Part shown: positions 14,641 to 22,545 of the stretch, one piece after another
How positions within the stretch are numbered: the first letter of the stretch is position 1
Layout: the number at the start of each line of letters is the position of its first letter
Assembly (NCBI GenBank): GCA_002395805.1
Contig: DGVB01000020.1
Location: forward strand, 1 to 24,063
Origin: Bacteroidales bacterium UBA4295
Lineage (GTDB): Bacteria > Bacteroidota > Bacteroidia > Bacteroidales > Paludibacteraceae
Direction of reading: 5' to 3'
DNA length: 24,063 bases
Notes under the pieces: model-generated
Databases searched by the model: none
What the model saw: the letters and a program-made list of their open reading frames with translations, nothing else
Told to the model about the DNA's origin: nothing
Translations under genes and position numbers: made by a program

Positions 14641-15903
14641 ATGAGTAAAAAGATTTTATCTGTAGCGCTTTGCTTAATGGCAGCGCTGACCGTTTGGGCT
14701 CAAGATGTAGATAAAGCTACGGTAACAGGAAATGCAGACGCAGCAGCCAAGGCAGGTGCGGATCTGCAGAAGCTGGAGAGTGCCGACAAGGCATGGAAAT
14801 TCGACGGTACAGTCGGTCTAAATGCCGCAGCGACGGGTCTGGTGAACTGGGCTGCCGGTGGTAAGAACAACGTGAACGGTATCGTTTACGGCAAATTCCA
14901 CTTGCTGTACCACAAGAATGCGATTGCATGGGAAACCAATCTGGATACCGATTTCGGTCTGACATGGATCGACCAGAAAGAGGATGCCTTCCAGAAATCG
15001 AGCGATAATATCAAACTGGCCACCAAATTCGGTTGGGAATTCAAGGAGAACTGGTATCTGACCGTTCTGGGCGGTTTCCAGAGCCAGTATGCGCTGGGTC
15101 GCAATTATGTGGACGGCTACAACAACATCATCTCCAAATGGCTCGCTCCTTCTTATACCGATATCTCTGTCGGTATTGACTGGAAGAAGAGTTATAACGG
15201 AGCGGATTTCTCGATTTATCTCTCTCCTGTTGCCGGTCGTGTCACGACTGCTTATATCGGCGAGAATTGGAACAAGAAATACACGCGTGAGAATGCGCTT
15301 GGTGCTTTGCAGTATGACATTGATCATGCAACAGACGATGTTACTAAAGCGGCTGCTCAGGCGGCTTATGATGTAGCAGCAACGGCTTATGACAATATGG
15401 GCGGTTATGAGGCAGAACAGGCAGCCGGAACGGATATCCGCAGCCAGTTGCAAAAAGCATATGGTACCTATTCCTATAACGATAACGGCGAAAAAATCTA
15501 TCGCAACGCACGTGCCGAGTTCGGTTTGAGTTTCAAGGGCGGTATTGCTTATACCTACAAAGATTTGAAATTGAGCACTACGCTGGCTTTGTTCTCGCCG
15601 TATCAGGGTAAAGGTTTCAGTCTGAAAAATCTCTATGAGGACAACCATGGCGAAGGAAGCTGGGAGACCCGCGACAAGAATGAGTATTATTTCGAGTATT
15701 CGAACAACAACCGTTATTTCGGTCATTTCGATGTGGACTGGGATTGCGCGCTGAGCTACCAGTTCCTGAAATGTCTGCAAGTGACACTCCAGACGAGCCT
15801 GAAATACTACAACGGAACTCTGATAGCCGACAAAGAGGGTAACCTCTCTGAGCGCTGCCAGTTCAAAGGCGTGATCGGTCTGGGTGTAGGCTATAGTTTC
15901 TAA
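14641..15903 (+). CDS. DUF3078 family outer-membrane beta-barrel protein
   Basis: 420 residues from the ATG at 14641 (MSKKILSVALCLMAALTVWAQ, a clear signal peptide). The body alternates aromatic and polar residues in amphipathic strands and ends in a C-terminal aromatic residue (GVGYSF), as outer-membrane barrels do. The segment NWAAGGKNNVNGIVYGKFHLLYHKNAIAWETNLD and its continuation are what I recall of the Bacteroidota-specific DUF3078 family. An Ala-rich, probably helical insertion (about residues 225-275, TKAAAQAAYDVAATAYDN) looks like a long loop or plug. The function of the family is unknown to me. The next gene starts 32 bases later, so it may lead the zapA-rny operon. Confidence 0.83.
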   Translation: MSKKILSVALCLMAALTVWAQDVDKATVTGNADAAAKAGADLQKLESADKAWKFDGTVGLNAAATGLVNWAAGGKNNVNGIVYGKFHLLYHKNAIAWETNLDTDFGLTWIDQKEDAFQKSSDNIKLATKFGWEFKENWYLTVLGGFQSQYALGRNYVDGYNNIISKWLAPSYTDISVGIDWKKSYNGADFSIYLSPVAGRVTTAYIGENWNKKYTRENALGALQYDIDHATDDVTKAAAQAAYDVAATAYDNMGGYEAEQAAGTDIRSQLQKAYGTYSYNDNGEKIYRNARAEFGLSFKGGIAYTYKDLKLSTTLALFSPYQGKGFSLKNLYEDNHGEGSWETRDKNEYYFEYSNNNRYFGHFDVDWDCALSYQFLKCLQVTLQTSLKYYNGTLIADKEGNLSERCQFKGVIGLGVGYSF

Positions 15904-15932
15904 GTACCAAGGGACTAAGGACCAAGTACCAA
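15902..15932. repeat. Short tandem array after the DUF3078 stop
   Basis: AAGTACCAA occurs at 15902-15910 and 15924-15932, 22 bases apart, with related GGACTA and GGACCA units between them at 7-8 base steps. The array contains the last base of the stop codon and fills the gap to the next gene. Confidence 0.7.
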
Positions 15933-15935
15933 CTC

Positions 15936-16211
15936 ATGCAGGCTCTCAACGACCTTTCGCAAAACGTACATCTGTTGCTGGAGCGCTATAAGGCGTTGCA
16001 GGAGGAGAATGCAGCGTTGCGTGAGGACGCGGAGCGGCAACGTCAGGAGTTGATCCGGACGCATAGCGAGTTGCTGGCGCTTCAGCAACAGAACAGACGC
16101 CTTGCTACAGCGGGCGCGATGAGTGCCGCCGAGGGAGCAGAGGAAGCGACGAAGCGAATCAATGCGCTGATAGCGCAAGTGGATCGGGCTATTAGCGCCT
16201 TGCGGCGCTGA
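15936..16211 (+). CDS. Small coiled-coil protein upstream of zapA (ZapB-like candidate)
   Basis: 91 residues, almost entirely predicted coiled coil (LSQNVHLLLERYKALQEENAALREDAERQRQ, then HSELLALQQQNRRLA) with a C-terminal amphipathic segment EATKRINALIAQVDRAISALRR. No signal peptide or membrane helix is seen. A small coiled-coil gene directly before zapA is a recurrent arrangement in this phylum as I recall it, and the product could bridge ZapA in the division ring as ZapB does in Proteobacteria. Homology to ZapB is not demonstrated; coiled coils look alike. It starts 32 bases after the DUF3078 stop and ends 39 bases before zapA. Confidence 0.75.
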   Translation: MQALNDLSQNVHLLLERYKALQEENAALREDAERQRQELIRTHSELLALQQQNRRLATAGAMSAAEGAEEATKRINALIAQVDRAISALRR

Positions 16212-16250
16212 CCGGCTTCGCTATAAAACCGCTTTGCCAGAAAGACAAAA

Positions 16251-16547
16251 ATGAATTCGGACAAGCAACATATCAACCTCCATTTGGATGCGCACACGGT
16301 CGGTTTGGACGTGCCTCGTGACCAGGAACCCAACTACCGCAATGCGGCAGAATTGCTGAACCGCCGCTATCAGTATTATCTCAAACTGCGCCCCAATGCT
16401 TCTGCGGAACAGCTATGGATGTACACGGCGCTGGAAGTGGCAGTGGCGCTGGAGTCCGATGCGCGCGAGAAGAGTATCGCTCCCGTAGAGAAAGAACTCA
16501 AAGAATTGAACGAAGAGATACTTCGGACCTTACAGGTAACTAAATAA
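16251..16547 (+). CDS. zapA: Cell division protein ZapA
   Basis: 98 residues. The N-terminal beta part (INLHLDAHTVGLDVPRDQEPNYRNAAELLNRRYQYY) matches ZapA, followed by an A-L-x-V-A-V-A-L-E helix and a C-terminal coiled coil (KELKELNEEILRTLQ). ZapA binds and bundles FtsZ filaments in the cytoplasm. Position immediately before rny supports the call. The gene starts with ATG at 16251, preceded by an A-rich stretch rather than a Shine-Dalgarno. Confidence 0.85.
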   Translation: MNSDKQHINLHLDAHTVGLDVPRDQEPNYRNAAELLNRRYQYYLKLRPNASAEQLWMYTALEVAVALESDAREKSIAPVEKELKELNEEILRTLQVTK

Positions 16548-16571
16548 TAACAAAAGGTAAATTAATTAATT

Positions 16572-18095
16572 ATGATCACAGCAATTATTTGTGCAGTAGT
16601 CGGTCTTATCTTAGGAGCGAGCGGCTACTACCTCATTGCCCGGATGGTAGGCGCCGGAATTATCCAGAAGGCGACCGAAGAAGCCGAGGTGGTGAAGAAG
16701 AATAAGATTGTTGAGGCTAAGGAGAAATTTATCGCCCTGAAGTTGGAGCACGACAATGCCGTGCGCGAGCAGGACAAACGCATACAGCAACAAGAACAGC
16801 GTTTGCAGCAACGTGAGCAGCAGTTGAACCAACGCCAGGGTGAAGTTCAAAGAGCACTCAACGAATCGAACCAGAAGATGCAGGTGATAGAGCAACGCCA
16901 GCAGGCATTGGACTACCGCCAGCAGGAGATTGAGAAACTGCATCATGAGGCGCAGCGTCAGTTGGAGCAACTGAGCGGCATGAGTGCCGAAGAGGCGAAA
17001 GTGCAATTAGTGGAGTCCCTCAAAGACGAGGCCAAGACAGCAGCCATGTCCTATATCAACGAGATCATGGACAATGCGCGTCTGGAGGCCAACAAAGAGG
17101 CGAAGAAAATCATCATCCAGACTATTCAGCGCGTGTCATCCGAGACCGCAGCAGAAAGCACCGTTTCCGTCTTCCATATCGAGAACGACGAAGTGAAAGG
17201 CCGTATCATCGGTCGCGAGGGACGTAATATCCGTGCGCTGGAGGCAGCTACCGGCGTGGAGATCATCGTAGACGATACACCCGAGGCAATCACTCTCTCT
17301 GCTTTTGATCCGGTACGCCGCGAGATAGCACGTCTGTCGCTCCATCAGTTGGTGCAAGACGGACGTATTCACCCCGCGCGTATTGAGGAAGTGGTAGCGA
17401 AAGTGACCAAGCAAGTGGAGGAAGAGATTGTCGAGACGGGTAAACGTACCACTATCGATCTTGGTGTACACGGCCTGCATCCGGAGTTGATCCGTTTGGT
17501 AGGTAAAATGAAATATCGCTCTTCGTATGGTCAGAACCTGCTGCAGCACGCCCGCGAGACAGCTAACCTCTGTGCCGCTATGGCCGGTGAGTTGGGCCTG
17601 AATGTGAAGGCGGCCAAGCGCGCAGGTCTGCTGCACGATATCGGCAAAGTGGCGGACGACGATGTGGAACTGCCGCACGCAGAGCTGGGTATGAAGCTGT
17701 GTGAGAAATACGGCGAGAAACCCGATATCTGCAATGCCGTAGGCGCACACCACGACGAATGCGAGATGAAGACACTGATTGCACCGATCGTGCAGGCTTG
17801 TGATGCTATCTCCGGTGCCCGTCCGGGCGCTCGCCGCGAGATTGTGGAGAGCTATGTGAAACGTCTTAACGACCTGGAGAACCTCGCTATGTCGTTCCCG
17901 GGCGTAGTGAAGACGTACGCGCTGCAGGCAGGTCGTGAACTGCGTGTGATCGTAGGTGCAGACAAAGTATCCGATAAGGATGTAGAGTTACTTTCGTTCG
18001 ATTTGGCTAAACGTATCCAGGACGAGATGACGTATCCGGGTCAGATCAAGGTGACCGTCATTCGCGAGGTGCGTGCAATCAACGTAGCGAAATAA
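16572..18095 (+). CDS. rny: Ribonuclease Y
   Basis: 507 residues, normal length. An N-terminal membrane helix (3-25) is followed by a long Gln/Glu/Arg-rich coiled coil (about 30-170), a KH domain with [15 protein letters not shown] (210-224) and the HD domain with catalytic H355-D356 in [13 protein letters not shown], then GAHHDE and the conserved [11 protein letters not shown]. RNase Y is an endoribonuclease that starts mRNA decay at the inner membrane. It ends one base before the trmN6 stop on the other strand, and its likely terminator lies inside the trmN6 3' end. Confidence 0.97.
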   Translation: MITAIICAVVGLILGASGYYLIARMVGAGIIQKATEEAEVVKKNKIVEAKEKFIALKLEHDNAVREQDKRIQQQEQRLQQREQQLNQRQGEVQRALNESNQKMQVIEQRQQALDYRQQEIEKLHHEAQRQLEQLSGMSAEEAKVQLVESLKDEAKTAAMSYINEIMDNARLEANKEAKKIIIQTIQRVSSETAAESTVSVFHIENDEVKGRIIGREGRNIRALEAATGVEIIVDDTPEAITLSAFDPVRREIARLSLHQLVQDGRIHPARIEEVVAKVTKQVEEEIVETGKRTTIDLGVHGLHPELIRLVGKMKYRSSYGQNLLQHARETANLCAAMAGELGLNVKAAKRAGLLHDIGKVADDDVELPHAELGMKLCEKYGEKPDICNAVGAHHDECEMKTLIAPIVQACDAISGARPGARREIVESYVKRLNDLENLAMSFPGVVKTYALQAGRELRVIVGADKVSDKDVELLSFDLAKRIQDEMTYPGQIKVTVIREVRAINVAK

Positions 18096-18096
18096 A

Positions 18097-18849
18097 TCAA
18101 AGGTAGAAATCCTTTGTTAATTCTTGATAGGCGGCTGAACGGCCGCCTATTTCGTTTTCCAGCACGAGAGAGTCTTCCGTTATTGAAATGTCGGTATCTC
18201 GTGATGTCGATTTTTCGAATTCCAATAACACTCTACGGGCGGGCTTGGACTCCTTACTATATACGCGCGTAAGGTGGGTAAGCGAGAGCAGTTCTGCTGC
18301 CGCCAACCCGCGTACTTCCTGTTCAGCTTCCGCCGGCAAAACCAAAGCCAGGAGTCCTTTTTCGGTTAAAAGGCGAGCGCTATGGCGGAGTAGTTCGGCA
18401 TAACTGAGCGTATCCGTATGACGCGCTGTCTGACGCCCTTTGTCCGGGTTCTTGAGGCTGTTCCGGAAATAGGGCGGGTTAGAAACAATAAGGTCATACC
18501 ATTTACCATTTGGACAGGTACCATTTACCATTTGCCATTCCTGTACTTTGGCCTGATAAGCATGAATCCTGTCGGGCCAAGGTGATACTGCGAAGTTCTC
18601 TCGTGCTTGTTCAACCGCCGCTTCATCGATATCAATGGCATCAATGGAAGCCTCCGGAAAACGCTGAGCCAGCATCAACGCAATCAGGCCAGACCCGGTA
18701 CCGATATCGAGGATGCGGGTTAGAGGATTATGGGTAAAGGAATTAGCAGGTGCCCATGCACCGAGCAGGACACCATCCGTGCCTACTTTCATGGCGCATC
18801 GGTCGTGCCAGACAGTGAATTGCTTAAATCGAAAGTTCGGTGTGCTCAT
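18097..18849 (-). CDS. trmN6: tRNA1(Val) (adenine(37)-N6)-methyltransferase
   Basis: 250 residues from the ATG at 18849 (MSTPNFRFKQFTVWHDRCAMKVGTDGVLLGAW), which matches the usual YfiC/TrmN6 start. A Rossmann-fold SAM methyltransferase: motif I LDIGTGSGLIAL (47-58), IDID at 72-75, and motif IV SNPPYF (123-128) for N6-adenine chemistry. It methylates A37 of tRNA-Val1 in E. coli. Residues about 106-117 (QMVNGTCPNGKW), just before YDLIVSNPPY, are encoded by a heptamer repeat array and look like an insertion. The start overlaps the upstream transporter gene by 26 bases, so translation is probably coupled. The last 20 codons contain the rny terminator hairpin. Confidence 0.93.
   Translation of the reverse strand: MSTPNFRFKQFTVWHDRCAMKVGTDGVLLGAWAPANSFTHNPLTRILDIGTGSGLIALMLAQRFPEASIDAIDIDEAAVEQARENFAVSPWPDRIHAYQAKVQEWQMVNGTCPNGKWYDLIVSNPPYFRNSLKNPDKGRQTARHTDTLSYAELLRHSARLLTEKGLLALVLPAEAEQEVRGLAAAELLSLTHLTRVYSKESKPARRVLLEFEKSTSRDTDISITEDSLVLENEIGGRSAAYQELTKDFYL
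18128..18149 (+). terminator. Probable rny terminator within the trmN6 coding region
   Basis: TAGGCGGC (18128-18135) and GCCGCCTA (18142-18149) form a perfect 8-base stem with a 6-base loop, followed on the plus strand by TTTCGTTTT. It is 33 bases after the rny stop and encodes GGRSAAY in trmN6 on the other strand. Confidence 0.75.
18497..18540 (-). repeat. Heptamer array inside trmN6
   Basis: On the plus strand ACCATTT occurs at 18498, 18505, 18520 and 18527, with GCCATTC at 18534. The 16-base block 18497-18512 is repeated exactly at 18519-18534 (period 22). It encodes the extra residues MVNGTCPNGKW next to the catalytic motif. Confidence 0.85.
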
Positions 18850-19549
18850 GATGACAACATCCGTCGTGTTCCTGCGCTTCAAAAATACAATGAACGGTAA
18901 GATAAATGCCTATTCCGATGAAAAGTACGGCGCATATATGGCGGAACCATTTTTCAAAGGCACTCATTTTCTGCGTCAGATTGCCGATACTTACTGCGCT
19001 GTAACTTACCAGCCAAGCTATCAGCATGATCGGCAGACCCGTGCCGAGACCGAAAATAACCGGCATGAGCCAGTTCCAAGTGCTCGGCAGCGTCAGGGTG
19101 ATATCAATCATGGTGAGGAAGTACACCAAACGATGCGGGCAGAAAGCGATAGCGAAGAATATACCGAGGATGAACGACCAAAGCCAGCTGGCATTGGAGT
19201 CTGCGTTTTGCAGAAACTTACTAATTCCATGGTCGTGCTCGTGGTGGTGATGTCCGCTGAAAAGCAGCACAATACCGCATATCAGCATGAATCCCGCCAA
19301 AATCGGTTCTCCCCAATGGGACAAGACATGCTGGATGCCCGCTGTCTGCGCGCCCATGAGGAAGGGAATACTGAGCAGAACGTAGGTCGCCAGCTTGCCC
19401 AAAACGAACATCGCTCCGTTGCCGAGCACCTTGCGCTTGTTGTTGATCTCCTTATCGATATAGCTAATCGCGGTGATGCTCGTCACTAAGGTGCAAGGAT
19501 CCAGAATAGTGAGCAAACCGAGTAATAAAGCCGTAAAAATCTGTACCAT
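18824..19549 (-). CDS. CcdA/DsbD-type membrane transporter with His-rich loops (ArsG-like)
   Basis: 241 residues from the ATG at 19549, which lies about 27 bases after a strong -7 element. Six membrane helices are expected. Two cysteines in equivalent helices, DPCTLV near residue 18 and AFCPH in the middle, mirror the paired redox cysteines of CcdA/DsbD transporters. The pattern TALLLGLLT-x-x-x-PC-x-L...ITAI-x-YI, GLGTGLPIMLIAWLVSYS and FEKWFRHICAVLFIGIGIY resembles proteins annotated in this phylum as ArsG-family aromatic-arsenical permeases. A cytoplasmic or periplasmic loop GHHHHEHDHG and the tail HDGCCHHEH suggest binding of a metal ion. The substrate (electrons, metal or organoarsenical) is not certain. 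It overlaps trmN6 by 26 bases. Confidence 0.78.
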   Translation of the reverse strand: MVQIFTALLLGLLTILDPCTLVTSITAISYIDKEINNKRKVLGNGAMFVLGKLATYVLLSIPFLMGAQTAGIQHVLSHWGEPILAGFMLICGIVLLFSGHHHHEHDHGISKFLQNADSNASWLWSFILGIFFAIAFCPHRLVYFLTMIDITLTLPSTWNWLMPVIFGLGTGLPIMLIAWLVSYSAVSIGNLTQKMSAFEKWFRHICAVLFIGIGIYLTVHCIFEAQEHDGCCHHEHTELSI

Positions 19550-19575
19550 ACTATATTTTTGTACCAAAAAAGCGT

Positions 19576-19608
19576 GCAAAGGTACAAAATTATTTTGATA
19601 TGTGCAAA
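19576..19608 (-). promoter_or_regulatory. Promoter of the ArsG-like transporter, overlapping the kinase promoter
   Basis: On the minus strand TTTG (19608-19605), a 20-base spacer, and TACCTTTGC (19584-19576). Its -33 box lies within the spacer of the divergent kinase promoter, so the two promoters physically overlap by 15 bases. Confidence 0.82.
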
Positions 19609-19625
19609 AAATGTAGTATTTTTGC
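19594..19625 (+). promoter_or_regulatory. Promoter of the histidine kinase operon
   Basis: TTTG (19594-19597), a 19-base spacer, and TATTTTTGC (19617-19625). The expected transcription start is within a few bases of the ATG at 19634, giving a leaderless or nearly leaderless mRNA. The shared centre TTTTGATATGTGCAAAA (19593-19609) holds the -33 boxes of both divergent promoters. Confidence 0.8.
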
Positions 19626-19633
19626 AGGCAGAA

Positions 19634-21073
19634 ATGAAAAAATCTTTGCGAAATATACCTATTACCTCGCGAATCATGGTAGTAGTTCTCGCGTGCGTGA
19701 CCTTGATTTTCATCTTCACGCTGTTCATGTCTATCCGCTATGTCTATTCGAGCGTGGAGGAGCAGCAGCGTCACGAGTTGATCACGCGGGCCGAGTATAT
19801 TCAGTCTTATCTTCGCAATCTGTACTATTGGGATGTGACGCTGACGCCCATGCAGTCCGAAGGACTTACCATTGATCTGCGGGACCTGAGTATTGATATG
19901 CATCAGGATCTGCATGTCTATGCGCTGAGCGGCGAGTTGCTGGCCTCCTCTTCTCCGCAACTCTTTGACGGCGGCATGCTCTCGCGGAATATGAATCCCA
20001 ACAAACCGTTCTTCAGCGACGATCATATTGCGCTTTTCTACGAGCAGATCCAGGAGCAGCCGTATCTCATTGCCTATTTACCTTTCCATAACGGAGCTTT
20101 TGTGACGATCGGGTATATTGCGGTGCCGTATTTTTTGAGTGAGCAGACTCGTCAGGACGAGGTGAATGCTTTGCTCCGAAGGCTCATTCCTGCGTACCTG
20201 CTGGCGTTGCTGTTCTCTCTTGTCTTTTCTTATTTTGCTACGCGCTCTATGACATCGCCTATATCCATGCTGACGGATAAGATGCGGCGATTCGAAATAG
20301 GCGCCAAAGACAATCATATTGACTATCCCTACCACGATGAATTAGGAGCGCTGGTAGAGCGGTATAATATTCTGGTCGATCGGGTGGAGGAAAGCGCGGA
20401 GAAGCTGGCTCGTGCCGAACGCGAAGGAGCATGGCGGACGATGGCGCGGCAGATAGCCCATGAGATCAATAACCCTCTGACACCGATGAAACTGTCGGTG
20501 CAAAAACTGCAGCTCAAGCGAGGCTCGGACGGCTTTGACGAATATTTCGACAAGACGACCAAAATGCTCATTGCTGAGATTGACAATCTCGCGCATATAG
20601 CGCAGTCTTTCTCGGCTTTTGCCAAACAGCCCGAAGTGATTACGACCGAAGTGGATGTAGCCGAAAAGCTATCGAACGTCATTACGCTCCAGCGCGCCAA
20701 TGACGAACAAATCCCTATTCGGTATGTAGGTGCCGACTCGGGAGTGATGGTGCGCGCGGACAACGAACAGATCTCGCAGGTGTTCGTCAATATTATCAAA
20801 AATGCATTGCAGGCTTCGCCGACCGATATTATTGTGGTGTTAAATGCCGCTTATTCCGAGCGGGAAGTGCAGATTTCCATTTCCGACGACGGAATAGGAA
20901 TACCGGAGGATATTCAGGCGCGTATTTTCCAGCCGAATTTCACTACGAAATCCAACGGAAACGGCCTGGGATTAGCGATCTCCAAACATATCGTAGAAGG
21001 ATCAGGCGGCCGGATAGAATTCGAGACTTCGCCTAAAGGAACGACTTTTTATATTTACTTACGCAAAAAATAA
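19634..21073 (+). CDS. Membrane sensor histidine kinase (NtrY-like)
   Basis: 479 residues from the ATG at 19634; frame upstream is open but lies within the promoter. TM1 is about 12-35, a periplasmic sensor domain about 36-180, TM2 about 184-204, then a HAMP linker (SPISMLTDKMRRFEIG). The dimerisation/phosphoacceptor helix has H276 in ARQIAHEINNPLTPMKLSVQ, the NtrY-type H-box. The ATP-binding domain shows FVNIIKNALQA (N-box), SDDGIGIP (G1), FTTKSNGNGLGLAISKHIVEGSGG (F and G2 boxes). No response regulator gene is adjacent, so it is an orphan kinase here; the next gene starts five bases after the stop and encodes an exported OmpA-type protein, pointing to an envelope-stress or outer-membrane signal. 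Confidence 0.93.
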   Translation: MKKSLRNIPITSRIMVVVLACVTLIFIFTLFMSIRYVYSSVEEQQRHELITRAEYIQSYLRNLYYWDVTLTPMQSEGLTIDLRDLSIDMHQDLHVYALSGELLASSSPQLFDGGMLSRNMNPNKPFFSDDHIALFYEQIQEQPYLIAYLPFHNGAFVTIGYIAVPYFLSEQTRQDEVNALLRRLIPAYLLALLFSLVFSYFATRSMTSPISMLTDKMRRFEIGAKDNHIDYPYHDELGALVERYNILVDRVEESAEKLARAEREGAWRTMARQIAHEINNPLTPMKLSVQKLQLKRGSDGFDEYFDKTTKMLIAEIDNLAHIAQSFSAFAKQPEVITTEVDVAEKLSNVITLQRANDEQIPIRYVGADSGVMVRADNEQISQVFVNIIKNALQASPTDIIVVLNAAYSEREVQISISDDGIGIPEDIQARIFQPNFTTKSNGNGLGLAISKHIVEGSGGRIEFETSPKGTTFYIYLRKK

Positions 21074-21078
21074 ATACT

Positions 21079-22527
21079 ATGAGAAAAATCATTCTTTTCA
21101 TTGCAGCGCTGGTGCTGGTAGTGCCGGCGAATGCTCAGTTCTTTAACCGTTTGGTAGATGCAGCCAAACAAAGTGCAGAAAACGCAGTAGAGCGGCAGGT
21201 GGAGCAGAAAATTGAAGAAGGAGTGGAGAAGATCTTCAATCCGGAAACGGGTGAATATGAGGAAGTAAAGCGTGAAGAGCCACAGGAAGCAGCCGAGCAG
21301 GTAAAGCCGCAGAAACAGCAAGGCTGGACTTGTCCCCAATGTGGTGCCCAAGGCCAGACCGGTAAATTCTGCACCGAATGTGGCGCAAAGAAACCTGAAG
21401 GTGATGGTTCTTGGACTTGTCCGGCTTGCGGTGCCAAAGGACAAAAGGGGAAGTTCTGCACCGAATGCGGCGCAAAGAAACCGGGCGCAGAAGGAGCACA
21501 AAGTGCCCAACCGGCTAAGAAAGTCGCTGAGAGCGCGTACGCAAAATCGGACTTTGTACGTGGCGACGAGGTGTTCTTTGAGGACGATTTCGCTAACGAG
21601 CAAATGGGTGAGTTCCCGTCCAAATGGGATATGAATGAAGGATCCGCCGAGGTTGCGTCGCTTAATGGTCAGAAATACATGCTGGGTACGGAGTGGAGTT
21701 ATAACGTAGAGCCGCTGATGAAGAACCAAAAGAGCTGGTTGCCCGATCAGTTTACGCTGGAGTTTGACCTCTACATCAGCGATGATGCGGAAGATGGCGA
21801 AGCCACATGGCATTTGTTCCTTATGTCGAGTAAGAGCAGCTGGAATGAGACAGTAGGCGACATCGATTTCTGGTGGAGGGCTTATGATGAAGGCACTATT
21901 ATTCGCTATGGCAGTATGCGCAAACCCGACAACAATAACACGGTGGACGGTGAAGAAGAAGCGCTCGTTCGTAACGTACTAAAAAAAGGCGACTGGAACC
22001 ATTTTGCGCTCTCATTCAACAAACGTGCGCTTAAGTTCTATATGAACGGTATGCGTGTTTTCCAAATACCAAGTATGATGGCGCCGGAGAAGATTCAGTT
22101 CTACTGCGAGGGTGATTATAAATACCGCGGCTATGCGAATGTGATTCTTGCGAAAGGTGCAGTGCCTTTGTATAACCGCCTGGCAACGGACGGAAAAATC
22201 ATTACGTATGGTATTACTTTCGATATCGGTAAGGCAACCATCAAACCGGAGTCTATGACAGAGATCAATCGTATTTTTGATTTGATGCAAAAGAATCCTG
22301 ACCTGAAATTTGAGGTACAAGGTCATACCGATAACACCGGAACGGTAGCAGGCAACCAGAAGCTGAGTGAGCAACGTGCGCAAGCTATTGTTGCCAAACT
22401 AGTCGAGATGGGTATTGCGGCAAACCGTCTTACCGCGGTCGGAAAAGGTCAGTCTGCGCCGCTGACGGACAACTCGACGGAAGAAGGCCGAGCTAAGAAC
22501 AGACGCGTTGAGTTTATCAAGAAATAA
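21079..22527 (+). CDS. Exported OmpA-family protein with two zinc ribbons and a LamG-like domain
   Basis: 482 residues. Signal peptide MRKIILFIAALVLVVPANAQ. A helical acidic segment (about 24-80) leads to two tandem zinc ribbons (C85, C88, C98, C101 and C114, C117, C127, C130; each CPxCG then FCxECGAKKP), then a beta-sandwich of concanavalin/LamG type (about 166-350, FEDDF, FTLEFDLYIS, WNHFALSFNKRALKFYMNG) and an OmpA C-terminal peptidoglycan-binding domain (about 370-482, FDIGKATIKPESMTEIN, VQGHTDNTG, NQKLSEQRAQAI, NRRVEFIKK). Double zinc ribbons are usual in cytosolic or membrane zinc-ribbon proteins and unusual in a periplasmic OmpA protein. The start is five bases after the kinase stop. 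The domain mix suggests an envelope-anchored protein; ligand unknown. Confidence 0.88.
   Translation: MRKIILFIAALVLVVPANAQFFNRLVDAAKQSAENAVERQVEQKIEEGVEKIFNPETGEYEEVKREEPQEAAEQVKPQKQQGWTCPQCGAQGQTGKFCTECGAKKPEGDGSWTCPACGAKGQKGKFCTECGAKKPGAEGAQSAQPAKKVAESAYAKSDFVRGDEVFFEDDFANEQMGEFPSKWDMNEGSAEVASLNGQKYMLGTEWSYNVEPLMKNQKSWLPDQFTLEFDLYISDDAEDGEATWHLFLMSSKSSWNETVGDIDFWWRAYDEGTIIRYGSMRKPDNNNTVDGEEEALVRNVLKKGDWNHFALSFNKRALKFYMNGMRVFQIPSMMAPEKIQFYCEGDYKYRGYANVILAKGAVPLYNRLATDGKIITYGITFDIGKATIKPESMTEINRIFDLMQKNPDLKFEVQGHTDNTGTVAGNQKLSEQRAQAIVAKLVEMGIAANRLTAVGKGQSAPLTDNSTEEGRAKNRRVEFIKK
21325..21498 (+). repeat. 87-base tandem duplication encoding the two zinc ribbons
   Basis: Units 21325-21411 and 21412-21498 are near copies of 29 codons, both starting TGGACTTGTCC and sharing TTCTGCACCGAATG. 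The match at DNA level, including many third positions, suggests a fairly recent duplication. Confidence 0.8.
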
Positions 22528-22545
22528 TTTTAAAACTAATATCCT

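Noticed and set aside
14818..15780. 320-codon open frame on the minus strand
   Set aside because: It lies wholly antisense to the DUF3078 gene, has no family motif or start context, and reflects codon bias of the real gene.
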